Source of the DNA: Paracoccus alkanivorans
Lineage (GTDB): Bacteria; Pseudomonadota; Alphaproteobacteria; Rhodobacterales; Rhodobacteraceae
Direction: 5' to 3'
Length of the DNA stretch: 64,000 nt
NCBI RefSeq assembly: GCF_003697785.1
Contig: NZ_QOKZ01000011.1
Location: 1-64,000 of the forward strand
Shown: in pieces, positions 43,194 to 52,178 of the stretch
How positions within the stretch are numbered: the first letter of the stretch is position 1
Layout of the letters: every line of letters starts with the position of its first letter
Made by a program: the position numbers and the translations under genes
Notes under the pieces: generated by a model
What the model was told of the DNA's origin: nothing
What the model saw: only the letters and a program-made list of their open reading frames with translations
Database searches by the model: none

Positions 43194-43454
43194 TCAGTTG
43201 CGTGCTTTCGTCCTGCCCGGGCCGATCTTCAGCCAGGCCGGCAGGTGAAACAGGCTCATCAGCAGATACATCGTGGTCATGCTGCTGAACGGCAGAATGC
43301 CCGGACCGGGAGCGCAAAGCGCCGCCATGCTGCCGGTCTCGGCCCAGGCCATGAAAGCGAAGACCGGCGATGCCGCGAGGGCAAGCCAGTCCAGCTTCCG
43401 CCGGGCTCGCGAGGGGCCGGTGCCTGTCATGTCGATGGTTGTAGAGGTTGTCAT
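43194..43454 (-). CDS. Small membrane protein, unknown function
   Basis: An 86-residue protein with two hydrophobic segments (LDWLALAASPVFAFMAWAET and SMTTMYLLMSLFHLPAWLKI). The ATG at 43454 is chosen because the hydrophobic core begins soon after; upstream codons overlap the divergent regulator. It lies directly before the DUF899 gene and is divergent from the HTH regulator at 43548, which probably controls the pair. Confidence 0.7.
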   Translation of the reverse strand: MTTSTTIDMTGTGPSRARRKLDWLALAASPVFAFMAWAETGSMAALCAPGPGILPFSSMTTMYLLMSLFHLPAWLKIGPGRTKARN

Positions 43455-43547
43455 TTTCCGGCTCCCGATCAAATGTCGTGTAGGACCAGTTGCGACATTA
43501 CGACAAAGCGGAAACCGGGTGAGAGTAACAAGCGTGACGGGATTTCG

Positions 43548-44768
43548 ATGGACTCTCTGATTACGGCTGCAGCCCGGGCCTTGGCGGCGGGCGATCCGCT
43601 GGCGGCGATGAAACGGGTCGCATTGCGTGACGATCCACCGGCGCTTGCGCTGCGCGGGATCGCGATGGCGCAAATCGGCGATTTGCCGATGGCGCGCGAA
43701 TTACTGCGCCGCGCGGCACGGGCCTTCGGGATGAAGGAGCCGATGGCAAGGGCCCGGTGCGTGCTCGCCGAAGCCGAGATCGCTCTCGTCCTGCGTGACC
43801 TCGGTGGCGCCATGCAGACCCTTGCCACGGTGCGAAAGGTGCTCGATGAGCATGGAGATCGTGCGAATGCGGCACATGCCGCCTGCCTGGAGGCGCGCCG
43901 GCTGCTTTTGATCGGGCGTCTCGACGAGGCAGAGCAAATGCTGGACATGCTGGATTTCGACGCTCTGCCGGTCACCTCGCAAAGCGGCTACTGGCTGGTT
44001 GCAACCGGCATCGCCATGCGGCGCATCCGGACGAAAGCCGCCCACACGGCGCTTGATCGTGCAAGGGACGCGGCGCGCGAAACGAGGGTTCCGGCACTTC
44101 TGGCCGAAGTGGACCGGGCGGCCTCCGCATTGGAGGCCCCCGCCGCCCGGAAGTTCGAGAAGGGGCGCGGCGGATTGCTGGGGCTGGCAGAGGTCGAGGC
44201 GCTGATTGCCTCGGATATGCTGATTGTCGATGCCTGCCGCAATATCCTGCGCATCCGCGCCAATGTCGTTTCGCTTTCCGGCCGGCCCGTATTGTTCGCA
44301 TTGACCCGTGCACTTGCCGAGGCATGGCCCGGGGACGTATCGCGGGAATCGCTGCTGGCCCGCGCCTTTCGTGCCAGGGAGGCGGACGAATCGCATCGGG
44401 CGCGGCTGCGGGTCGAGATGGGACGGCTTCGTGGGATGATCGGGTCACTTGCCGGTCTTGACGCCACGAAGCAAGGCTTTCGGTTGAATCCGCATGGAAA
44501 GGCAGGAGTCGCTGTTCTGGCGCCTCCGGTCGAGGGAGATCATGCCGAGGTGCTGGCCCTGCTCAACGACGGCGAGGCGTGGTCAAGCTCGGCTCTTGCG
44601 CTTGCACTGGATGTCAGCCCCCGGACCGTTCAGCGGGCACTTGAAGCGCTTGCCGAACAGGGTAAGGTCGAATGGTACGGTCGCGGGCGGGCCCGTCGCT
44701 GGATAGCGCCGAACGTGCCGGGTTTCCCGACAAGCTTGTTACTCCCCGCACCGCTGCCGAGAGTGTAG
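43548..44768 (+). CDS. Multidomain regulator: TPR-like N-terminus with two HTH regions
   Basis: A 406-residue protein in three parts. Residues about 1-190 are Ala/Leu-rich helical repeats (ALALRGIAMAQIGDLPMARE, LEARRLLLIGRLDEAEQML) like TPRs. Residues about 225-310 look like an OmpR-type winged helix (SRESLLARAFRAREADESHR, LRVEMGRLRGMI, TKQGFRL). Residues about 325-390 form a second HTH (ALALALDVSPRTVQRALEAL, AEQGKVEWYGRGRARRW). No family name is certain. It is divergent from the small membrane/DUF899 pair, its most likely target. The ribosome site is weak. Confidence 0.78.
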   Translation: MDSLITAAARALAAGDPLAAMKRVALRDDPPALALRGIAMAQIGDLPMARELLRRAARAFGMKEPMARARCVLAEAEIALVLRDLGGAMQTLATVRKVLDEHGDRANAAHAACLEARRLLLIGRLDEAEQMLDMLDFDALPVTSQSGYWLVATGIAMRRIRTKAAHTALDRARDAARETRVPALLAEVDRAASALEAPAARKFEKGRGGLLGLAEVEALIASDMLIVDACRNILRIRANVVSLSGRPVLFALTRALAEAWPGDVSRESLLARAFRAREADESHRARLRVEMGRLRGMIGSLAGLDATKQGFRLNPHGKAGVAVLAPPVEGDHAEVLALLNDGEAWSSSALALALDVSPRTVQRALEALAEQGKVEWYGRGRARRWIAPNVPGFPTSLLLPAPLPRV

Positions 44769-44806
44769 GATTGGCCCATGCAACACAGGATTGGCCGATG
44801 AAACAC
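44767..44806 (+). repeat. Tandem 20-bp duplication of a ribosome-site/start region
   Basis: AGGATTGGCC(C/G)ATG(C/A)AACAC occurs twice in immediate tandem (44767-44786 and 44787-44806; 18 of 20 identical). The first copy creates a start codon at 44778 with a seven-codon frame (MQHRIGR) whose TGA overlaps the real ATG at 44798. This may couple or tune translation of the downstream gene. Confidence 0.8.
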
Positions 44807-45433
44807 AGACATGCAGAAATCATTCGTGAATATGGCCCTTTCCCCGGCATAGCCGGTGTGCACGGGGTCAGCTTTGACGGGCAACAGGTCTGGTTCGCCA
44901 GCGGTGAGGGCCTGCACGTGCTTGATCCCGACAGCGGAGAGGCGGCGCGCAGATTTGAAATCGCCGCCGATGCGGGAACGGCATTCGATGGCACGCATCT
45001 GTTCCAGATCGCCGAAGCGGTGATCCGCAAGATCGACCCCGAAACCGGTGAGATTCTTGCCACGATCCCGGCGCCGGGCAATGGCGAGGATTCAGGACTT
45101 GCCTGGGCCGAGGGCACGCTGTGGGTTGGCCAGCATCGCGGCCACAGGATCCACCAGATCGATCCCGAGACCGGGACCGTATTGCGCGTGATCGAATCCG
45201 ACCGTTTCGTCACCGGCGTCACCTGGGTCGATGACGAGCTCTGGCATGGCACCTGGCAAGAGGATCAAAGCGATATTCGACGCATTGACCCCGGAACGGG
45301 CGAGGTGCTGGAGCGTATCGAGATGCCCGCTGGCACCGGCGTCTCGGGACTTGAATCGGATGGAAAGGACCTGTTCTTCTGCGGCGGAGGAAACAGCGGA
45401 ACGATCAGAGCCGTCCGCAGGCCGGGCGAGTAA
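44798..45433 (+). CDS. Beta-propeller-like protein (Vgb/glutaminyl cyclase-like repeats)
   Basis: A 211-residue protein made of about five repeats of the form (I/V)DPxTGxVLxxI, for example HVLDPDSGEAARRFEI, RKIDPETGEILATIPAP, HQIDPETGTVLRVIESD and RRIDPGTGEVLERIEMP, interleaved with W-x-G blades (LWVGQHRGHRI, LWHGTWQED). This is a beta-propeller fold. No signal peptide is present. It follows the multidomain regulator by 29 nt through a tandem duplicated leader. Function unknown. Confidence 0.78.
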   Translation: MKHRHAEIIREYGPFPGIAGVHGVSFDGQQVWFASGEGLHVLDPDSGEAARRFEIAADAGTAFDGTHLFQIAEAVIRKIDPETGEILATIPAPGNGEDSGLAWAEGTLWVGQHRGHRIHQIDPETGTVLRVIESDRFVTGVTWVDDELWHGTWQEDQSDIRRIDPGTGEVLERIEMPAGTGVSGLESDGKDLFFCGGGNSGTIRAVRRPGE

Positions 45434-45512
45434 CCGCATTTTTCAGCGATGATGGGGTGCAGGACGGAACTGGCCGGTTTCCGTGCCGGTCCCGCCGCTG
45501 CAGGCGCCGTTC

Positions 45513-46139
45513 TCAGGAACGGCGGATTGTAGCGGTCGCAATCCCCATCGCCACAAGAGCGCCGCCGCCAAGCCTGGTCAGGAACGGCAGCACGGAAGCA
45601 CGGGCAATCTTCTGGCGCAGCTTGTCAGCAAGAAGGGCATAGGCGAGTGCATTGACCGCCGCGCAGCCAACGAAGGTCGCGATGAGCAGTGCGAATTGCG
45701 GTGCCAATACGGCATTCGGGTCGATGAACTGGGGCACGAAGGCGATAAAGAAAATGATGGATTTGGGGTTGAGTGCCGTCACTGCCGCGGAATGCGCAAA
45801 AACCTTCCGAGGTGATGCTGACGGCGCGTCGTCCGGCATTTCCAGCGAGGCATCCCGGGCGCTCCGGAACAGCTTGATGCCAAGGTAGATGAGATAGATC
45901 GCGCCGACCCACTTCAACAGAATGAACAGATTCGACGATGCCAGGACCAATGCTCCAAGCCCTGCCAGGGATGCGGACATGGCAATCAAGTCGCCCAGAG
46001 CGACGCCCGCGACCGTTGCCAACGCAACCCGCCGCCCCTGGCTGATGGCATAGCTCAGGATCAACAGCACGGTCGGCCCCGGAATCAGAAGAAGGGCAAT
46101 CGTGGCCGATGCGAATGCGAGCCAGACGTGGAAATCCAT
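45513..46139 (-). CDS. LysE/RhtB-family amino-acid exporter
   Basis: A 208-residue membrane protein of the LysE translocator family: start MDFHVWLAFASATIALLLIP, GPTVLLILSYAISQGRRVAL, IYLIYLGIKLFRSARDA and ALNPKSIIFFIAFVPQFIDP. About six membrane segments and normal length. GGGAGGT precedes the ATG at 46139. It probably exports an amino acid or derivative; the substrate is unknown. Confidence 0.92.
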   Translation of the reverse strand: MDFHVWLAFASATIALLLIPGPTVLLILSYAISQGRRVALATVAGVALGDLIAMSASLAGLGALVLASSNLFILLKWVGAIYLIYLGIKLFRSARDASLEMPDDAPSASPRKVFAHSAAVTALNPKSIIFFIAFVPQFIDPNAVLAPQFALLIATFVGCAAVNALAYALLADKLRQKIARASVLPFLTRLGGGALVAMGIATATIRRS

Positions 46140-46390
46140 GATTATACCTCCCGGCAAGTGTCTTTCCGTTGAGCCAGCTATAGAAAGCCCGGCAAGTAAA
46201 GCGTTTTTTCGGGCAGGCCGGATCAGGCTCGGATCGGCCGGCCGCTGCATCTGAACCGTGATGAGTCGAATCGCCGGCGGCATGCTGGTGATGGGATGGA
46301 CGTGACTGATCCGCCCCCCTGCCCGCCAGAGATGACGCGGGGATAAGCCGATGGTTCGGGCCTCTTGCGCAGCCTGTTGACAAAACCGGC

Positions 46391-46430
46391 TTGACAGGGT
46401 TTTTCGCTCTCGCTTATTTGTAGGACAAAT
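46391..46430 (+). promoter_or_regulatory. Promoter and GntR-type operator of the GH51/importer operon
   Basis: TTGACA at 46391-46396 can serve as -35, with a weak -10 (TATTTG) 18 bp later. The perfect inverted repeat ATTTGT-AGG-ACAAAT (46416-46430) overlaps the -10 region. A 12-of-15 match, ATTTGTCCGACATAC, covers the start codon of the GntR gene at 52958, which links this site to that regulator. Confidence 0.62.
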
Positions 46431-46446
46431 TAAGAGGGAGAGCTTG

Positions 46447-47952
46447 ATGCGGGTTTCAGCCGCTATCCATCGCGCATTCGAAATCTCGGAAATCGACGAC
46501 CGGCTTTATGCCGCGTTCATCGAGCATATGGGCCGGGCCATCTATTCGGGCATCTACGAGCCGGGCCATCCCGAGGCCGACGCCAACGGTTTCCGGCGCG
46601 ATGTCGCCCGGCTGGTGCGCGACCTGAAGATCCCCGCGATCCGCTATCCGGGCGGCAATTTCGTCTCGGCCTATAACTGGGAGGACGGGATCGGCCCCAA
46701 GGAGGACCGCCCCACGCGGCTCGACCTGGCCTGGCGCAGCAAGGAAAGCAACCAGGTCGGGATCAACGAATTCGCAACCTGGGCCAATGAACTGGGCATC
46801 GACATGATGCTGGCGGTCAATCTCGGTTCGCGCGGGATCCCGGACGCGCGCAACTTCGCGGAATATGTGAACCATCCCTCGGGCACCTACTGGTCGGATC
46901 TGCGCCGCAGCCACGGCGTCGAGCAGCCCTACAACGTCAAGATGTGGTGCCTTGGCAACGAGATGGACGGGCCATGGCAGATCGGCCACAAGAAGGCCGG
47001 GGAATACGGACGCCTCGCCAACGAGACCGCCAAGGCCCTGCGGCAACTGACGCCGGGCGCCGAGATGATCGTCTGCGGTTCCTCCAACAACGAGATGCCG
47101 ACCTATCCCGATTGGGAGCGTGGCGTGCTCGAGGAATGCTACGAGAATGTCGATTACATCTCGCTGCACAACTATTACGGCAATTCCAGCCGCGACACGC
47201 TGAACTTCTTTGGCAAGGTCGAGGAAACCGGGCGCTATATCCAGACGATTTCCGGGGTGATCGATTTCGTCAAGACCAAGAAGCGGGCGAAAAACGACGT
47301 CCATATCTGCTTTGACGAATGGAATGTCTGGTATCACAACCGCGAAGAGGATTCGCGCCGCTGGCGGACATGGGACTGGCCCGAGGCTCCGGCACTGCTG
47401 GAGGAAAGCTATACCTTCGAGGATACGCTCTTCATTGCCTGCCTGCTGAACGAGTTCATCCGCCGTTCCGACCGGGTCAAGATCGCCTGCATCGCGCAGC
47501 TTGTGAACGTGATCGCGCCGATCCGTGCCGAGGCGGGCGGGCTGGCATGGCGGCAATCGATCTATTGGCCCTATCAGCTTGCCTCGCTTTACGGGCGCGG
47601 GCGGGCGCTGCGCGTCTCGGTCGATGGGCCGACATATGACTGCAACGTGGCCGATGACGTGGCCTATCTGGATGTCGCCGCAACGCATGACGCGCAGGCC
47701 GGCACGGTCACGCTGTTCATCGTGAACCGGCACCTGACCGAAGCCGCCGATCTGCGGATGGCGCTGACCGGGTTCGGGAATGCCCAGCTGGCCGAGCATC
47801 AGGTGATCGAGGGCCACGACCTGATGACCCGCAACGGCCCCGGACAGGAAACCATCGCGCCCGTTCCGGGCAAGGGGCTGGCGATCGAGGACGGGACGCT
47901 TGGCGGTGCCGTCGCTCCGCTGTCCTATCACGTTCTGCGGTTGAGGGTGTAA
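46447..47952 (+). CDS. GH51 alpha-L-arabinofuranosidase
   Basis: A 501-residue glycoside hydrolase of family 51. The acid/base Glu172 lies in WCLGNEMDGPW and the nucleophile Glu291 in ICFDEWNVWY; IRYPGGNFVSAYNWEDGIGP is also a family hallmark. No signal peptide is present, so it acts in the cytoplasm on arabinosides imported by the ABC system encoded next. GGGAG lies 6 nt before the ATG at 46447. It releases L-arabinose from alpha-linked arabino-oligosaccharides. Confidence 0.93.
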   Translation: MRVSAAIHRAFEISEIDDRLYAAFIEHMGRAIYSGIYEPGHPEADANGFRRDVARLVRDLKIPAIRYPGGNFVSAYNWEDGIGPKEDRPTRLDLAWRSKESNQVGINEFATWANELGIDMMLAVNLGSRGIPDARNFAEYVNHPSGTYWSDLRRSHGVEQPYNVKMWCLGNEMDGPWQIGHKKAGEYGRLANETAKALRQLTPGAEMIVCGSSNNEMPTYPDWERGVLEECYENVDYISLHNYYGNSSRDTLNFFGKVEETGRYIQTISGVIDFVKTKKRAKNDVHICFDEWNVWYHNREEDSRRWRTWDWPEAPALLEESYTFEDTLFIACLLNEFIRRSDRVKIACIAQLVNVIAPIRAEAGGLAWRQSIYWPYQLASLYGRGRALRVSVDGPTYDCNVADDVAYLDVAATHDAQAGTVTLFIVNRHLTEAADLRMALTGFGNAQLAEHQVIEGHDLMTRNGPGQETIAPVPGKGLAIEDGTLGGAVAPLSYHVLRLRV

Positions 47953-47955
47953 ATC

Positions 47956-49029
47956 ATGTCGGGTGTAAAGCTGACCAATGTCAAGAAATCCTTCGGTGAG
48001 GTGGACGTCATCAAGGATGTCTCGCTCGAGGTGCCAAAGGGTGAGTTCGGCGTCTTTGTCGGGCCTTCGGGCTGCGGGAAATCGACGCTGCTGCGGATGA
48101 TCGCAGGGCTGGAGGAAACCAGCGGCGGGCGGATCGAGATCGGCGGGCGCGATGTCACCAATGCCGAGCCCGCAAGGCGCGGCGTGGCGATGGTGTTCCA
48201 GTCCTATGCGCTCTATCCGCATCTGACCGTCGCCGAGAACATGGGCTTTTCGCTCAGCCTCGCCCGCGCACCACGGCATGAACGCGAGGAGAAGGTCCGC
48301 GAAGCCGCCCGTATCCTGCAACTGACCGATCATCTCGACAAGAAGCCTTCTGCCCTGTCCGGCGGTCAGCGTCAGCGCGTTGCCATCGGCCGGGCCATCG
48401 TCCGCGAACCCGAGGTCTTCCTGTTCGACGAACCCTTGTCCAACCTTGACGCCGAGCTGCGCGTGCAAATGCGGCTGGAGCTGACGCGCCTGCACCGGCA
48501 GATCGGCGCGACGATGATCTATGTCACCCATGACCAGGTCGAGGCGATGACGCTGGCCGACGATATCTTCGTTCTCAAGGGCGGGCATGTCATGCAGTCG
48601 GGCCGGCCGCTGACGCTCTACGACGATCCGGACAACCGCTTCGTGGCGGGCTTCATCGGCTCTCCGGCGATGAATTTCGTCAATGGAACCGTCACCGGCA
48701 CCGATGCAGGGGGGATCACGGTGCAGGCCGAGCAAGGCAACCTGCGCGCCGCGCTTTCCGGCCCGAAACCGGGCGAGGGCACGCAAATCATCCTGGGCAT
48801 CCGGCCGGAACATCTGGCCCCCGTGAACGAAGGCGGCCTGCCGGTCACGGTCGAGGTCGCCGAGGAACTGGGCGGCAATTCCTATGTCCATGCCCGCTCG
48901 GCCTCCGGCGCCGACCTGGTGTTCGAACGGCGCGGCAGCCGCGACAGCCTTGAAGGGCAAAAACTGCATATCGGCGCCGATGCCGACAGGATCATGGCCT
49001 TTTCGCCCGAGGGCGGAAGGCTTCGCTAG
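47956..49029 (+). CDS. Sugar ABC importer ATP-binding protein (GH51 cluster)
   Basis: A 357-residue MsmK-type ATPase: GPSGCGKST, LSGGQRQRVAIGRAI, VFLFDEPLSNLDA, YVTHDQVEAMTLADD and a C-terminal domain with GIRPEHLAP. It starts 3 nt after the GH51 stop and is followed by the binding-protein gene. Confidence 0.93.
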   Translation: MSGVKLTNVKKSFGEVDVIKDVSLEVPKGEFGVFVGPSGCGKSTLLRMIAGLEETSGGRIEIGGRDVTNAEPARRGVAMVFQSYALYPHLTVAENMGFSLSLARAPRHEREEKVREAARILQLTDHLDKKPSALSGGQRQRVAIGRAIVREPEVFLFDEPLSNLDAELRVQMRLELTRLHRQIGATMIYVTHDQVEAMTLADDIFVLKGGHVMQSGRPLTLYDDPDNRFVAGFIGSPAMNFVNGTVTGTDAGGITVQAEQGNLRAALSGPKPGEGTQIILGIRPEHLAPVNEGGLPVTVEVAEELGGNSYVHARSASGADLVFERRGSRDSLEGQKLHIGADADRIMAFSPEGGRLR

Positions 49030-49099
49030 GCCTGCAAACGGCAGGACCTGAAGGGAGGGGGCACGCGGTAAACGTAGCCCAATGTAAAGAGGAAAACAA

Positions 49100-50386
49100 A
49101 TGAACATCAAGGCACTCGTAACGGCATCCGCGATCGCGGCGGCACTGGGCGCGATATCGCCCGCATGGGCGCAGCAGACCGTGACCTGGTGGGACTTCTT
49201 CTCCGGCGGGGATGGCGTGCGCATGAAGGCGCTGATCGAAAAGTTCAACGCCGAGCATCCCGATATCAAGATCGAGGGCACGACGCTGGAATGGGGCGTG
49301 CCCTTCTACAGCAAGGTGCGGACTTCGGCCGCCGTCGGGCAGGGACCGGACCTGATGACCTATCACCTGTCGCGCATGCCCCTGGGCCTGAGCGAAGGCG
49401 TGCTGTCGCCGATCACCGCAGAAGACCTGCAGGCCGCCGGTCTGAGCGAGGGGGATTTCTTCGAAACCGCGCTTGACGCCGCCCGCGCCCCTTCGGGCCA
49501 GCTTCACGCGGTGCCCTTCGATATCCATTCGCTGGTGCTTTACTATAACAAGTCCTTCCTGGAAGGCTCGCGCTTCCTTGACGAAGAGGGCAAGCTGACC
49601 GGCATCGAAAGCATCGCCGATTTCGAAGAGGCGATGCAGCTTGCGGCCGAAAACGGCTCGGAAACCCCGGTGACCTATGCGACCGGTGACGACGGCGGCG
49701 CCTATCGCGTCTTCTACACGCTTCTGGCGCAGCAGGGCGGAACACTGATCTCGGAGGACGGAGAGGTTCTGCCCGGGGACAGCACCGAAAAGGCGGTCAA
49801 GGCCGTCGAGATCATGACCAAATGGCACGAGCAGGGCTGGCAGCCCGAACAGGCGCTGTATGAGGCTTCGGTCGCCCTGTTCACCTCGGGCAAGTCGGCG
49901 TTCCAGTTGAACGGTGTCTGGGAGGTGCCCACGATGAAGGATCTCGAAGAGGGCGGCAAGCTGGGCTTCGAATGGGGCGCCGTTGAAGTGCCCAAACTGC
50001 TGGACAGCCAGACCACCTGGGCCGACAGCCACGCTTTCGCCATCCCGCATCAGGAAGGCAAGGAAATGTCGCCCGAAAAGCGCGAGGCCGTGATGACGAT
50101 CATCGGCTGGATGGAGAAACAGTCGATTGCCTGGGCCGAAGCCGGGCATATCCCGGCCTACAAGCCGGTGGCGGAAAGCGAGGAATTCTCCACCATGCAG
50201 CCCAACGCCACCTATGCCACGCTGGCCGACCGGGCAACCTACGATCCGCGCAGCGAGGTCGCCGGTGTCGCCTCGCCCGCCTATGACGCGGCGCTGAACA
50301 TCATATCGCCCGCCATCCACGGCTACCTGTCGCCCGAAGAGGCGGTCGAGCAGGTGAAATCGGAACTGCAAAGCCGCATGAACTGA
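49100..50386 (+). CDS. Extracellular sugar-binding protein (GH51 cluster)
   Basis: A 428-residue family-1 binding protein. The signal peptide is MNIKALVTASAIAAALGAIS then PAWA before QQ. Features include TVTWWDFFSGGDGVRMKALI, HAVPFDIHSLVLYYNKSFLE and SGKSAFQLNGVWEVPTM. It probably binds alpha-linked arabino-oligosaccharides for GH51, inferred from context. A 10-bp GC hairpin follows 6 nt after its stop. Confidence 0.93.
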   Translation: MNIKALVTASAIAAALGAISPAWAQQTVTWWDFFSGGDGVRMKALIEKFNAEHPDIKIEGTTLEWGVPFYSKVRTSAAVGQGPDLMTYHLSRMPLGLSEGVLSPITAEDLQAAGLSEGDFFETALDAARAPSGQLHAVPFDIHSLVLYYNKSFLEGSRFLDEEGKLTGIESIADFEEAMQLAAENGSETPVTYATGDDGGAYRVFYTLLAQQGGTLISEDGEVLPGDSTEKAVKAVEIMTKWHEQGWQPEQALYEASVALFTSGKSAFQLNGVWEVPTMKDLEEGGKLGFEWGAVEVPKLLDSQTTWADSHAFAIPHQEGKEMSPEKREAVMTIIGWMEKQSIAWAEAGHIPAYKPVAESEEFSTMQPNATYATLADRATYDPRSEVAGVASPAYDAALNIISPAIHGYLSPEEAVEQVKSELQSRMN

Positions 50387-50392
50387 CGGATC

Positions 50393-50421
50393 GCCCCCGC
50401 GCGCACCGCGTGCGCGGGGGC
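50393..50421 (+). other. GC-rich hairpin after the binding-protein gene
   Basis: A perfect 10-bp stem GCCCCCGCGC / GCGCGGGGGC with a 9-nt loop follows the binding-protein stop. No T-run follows. Its position matches the hairpins at 12295, 37071 and 57933. Confidence 0.68.
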
Positions 50422-50449
50422 CATATTGGCAAGGGGTATGGGGTAGAAT

Positions 50450-51337
50450 ATGGCGATGATCCGGAACAAGGCGCGGCACAGGCTGGTGGCCGTTTCACTG
50501 ATCCTGCCATTCGTGGCGATCTTCGCGTTGGTCTTTGCCTATCCGGTGATCGAGGTCGTCCGGATGAGCTTTACCGACGCACCGCTGATCGGCGGCGGAG
50601 AATGGATCGGGCTGGGCAATTACATCCGGCTTTTCTCGGACAAGCTGTTCTATACCTCGGTCGTCAATAACGGCTATTTCGTGCTGCTGACGGTGATCCC
50701 GACCACGGTGATCGCGCTGGCTATTGCGTTGGCCGTGAACCGGCTGTCGGGGCGCATGCAGGCGCTGGTGCTGGTGATGTTCTTCACGCCCTATGTGCTG
50801 CCGGTATCGGTGGTCACGCAGATCTGGGCCTGGATGCTGGATTTCCAGTTCGGCATCCTGCAGCCGGTCATCGAGTTCTTTACCGGCAAGCCGGTGCCGG
50901 TCTTCAAGAACCCCCATTGGGTCATGCCCACCGTCGCCACGGTAACGATCTGGTGGACCAACGGGTTCAACGTGCTGCTGTTCCTTGCCGGTCTGCGCAA
51001 TATCCCGTCGGAGCTTTACGAGGCCGCCGCGCTTGACGGGGCCACGAGGCGGCAGTTGTTCTGGCGGATCACGTGGCCGCTTCTGTGGCCGGTAACGGCT
51101 CTGGTGCTGACGCTGCAACTGATCCTGCAACTGAAGATCTTCGACCAGATCTACCTGCTGTCCGAGGGCGGACCGTTCAATTCCAGCTATGTCCTGCTGC
51201 TGATGGTCTATCGCGAGGCCTTCCAGCTCAATCACGGCGGCTATGCGGCGGCGATCTCGCTGGTGCTGTTCCTGCTGATCGTGGTGATCTCGGTCCTGCA
51301 GTTCCAGATCCTGCGCATCGGAGGGAAAGGCAAATGA
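50450..51337 (+). CDS. Sugar ABC importer permease, MalF type (GH51 cluster)
   Basis: A 295-residue permease with six hydrophobic segments, EAA loop ELYEAAALDGATRRQLFWRI and the SEGGPFNSSYVLLL loop. The ATG at 50450 (or 50456) begins the family N-terminus. Its stop overlaps the next gene's start. Confidence 0.92.
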   Translation: MAMIRNKARHRLVAVSLILPFVAIFALVFAYPVIEVVRMSFTDAPLIGGGEWIGLGNYIRLFSDKLFYTSVVNNGYFVLLTVIPTTVIALAIALAVNRLSGRMQALVLVMFFTPYVLPVSVVTQIWAWMLDFQFGILQPVIEFFTGKPVPVFKNPHWVMPTVATVTIWWTNGFNVLLFLAGLRNIPSELYEAAALDGATRRQLFWRITWPLLWPVTALVLTLQLILQLKIFDQIYLLSEGGPFNSSYVLLLMVYREAFQLNHGGYAAAISLVLFLLIVVISVLQFQILRIGGKGK

Positions 51338-52164
51338 ACCGCCAGCGCCGTGTCGAGAATATCGCCCTGACCTGCATCACGCTCCTGGCTGGGATCATCT
51401 GGATCTTCCCGCTTTACTGGGCCTTCGTCACCTCGATCCGTTCCGAGGACCGGGTGGTGTCCGAAGCGGCGGGGCTGTTCCCCGATGAATTCAACATCAG
51501 CTCCTATGTGGATGCGCTGTTCAACACCAGCCTGATCGACTGGTATATCAACTCCATCGGCACCTCGCTGATCATCACGCTGGTCGTGCTGGTCACCGGC
51601 ATGATGTGCGCCTATGCGCTGAGCCAGATGGAATTCCCCGGCCGCAGGCTGCTTTACGGCATCGTGCTGGCCAGCTTCATGGTGCCGGCGCAGGCGCTGG
51701 TGGTGCCGCAATTCGTGCTGATGAACGATCTTGGCCTGATCAACCGGTGGGGCGGGATCATCCTGCCGCAGCTTGTCGTGCCGGTGGTGATCATCGTCTA
51801 CAAGCAGTTTTTCGACGCCGTCCCCAAGGAGATGAAGGAAGCCGTCGTCCTCGATGGCGGCGGGGATTACACGCTGCTGTTCCGGGTCTACCTGCCGCTG
51901 AACTGGGGGATCACCACCGCGCTTGGCATCATCACCTTCATCATGTCCTGGAACGCATTTCTCTGGCCCTTCCTGGTCATCACGACCGAGGACATGATGA
52001 CCATCCCGGTCGGCATCACCCAAGTCAATGACGCCTTCGGCGTGGCCTATGCGCGGATCATGTCGGTGGCGCTGCTGGCCGCCGCGCCGGTGGTCATCGC
52101 CTATCTGATCTTTCAGAAGAAGGTCACCGAGGCGGTGATGATCTCTTCCGGCGTCAAGGGCTGA
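51334..52164 (+). CDS. Sugar ABC importer permease, MalG type (GH51 cluster)
   Basis: A 276-residue permease: ITLLAGIIWIFPLYWAFVTS, EAA-like loop EMKEAVVLDGGGDYTLLFRV and a C-terminal VMISSGVKG. The ATG overlaps the upstream TGA; the frame from 51073 is rejected as overlap. It is the last gene of the GH51 operon, 14 bp from the convergent GntR stop. Confidence 0.92.
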   Translation: MNRQRRVENIALTCITLLAGIIWIFPLYWAFVTSIRSEDRVVSEAAGLFPDEFNISSYVDALFNTSLIDWYINSIGTSLIITLVVLVTGMMCAYALSQMEFPGRRLLYGIVLASFMVPAQALVVPQFVLMNDLGLINRWGGIILPQLVVPVVIIVYKQFFDAVPKEMKEAVVLDGGGDYTLLFRVYLPLNWGITTALGIITFIMSWNAFLWPFLVITTEDMMTIPVGITQVNDAFGVAYARIMSVALLAAAPVVIAYLIFQKKVTEAVMISSGVKG

Positions 52165-52178
52165 TCCGGGGCCGGCGC

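Noticed and set aside
46456..49281. 941-codon minus-strand frame opposite GH51 and the ATPase
   Set aside because: Antisense shadow; the plus strand encodes complete GH51 and ATPase proteins with catalytic motifs.
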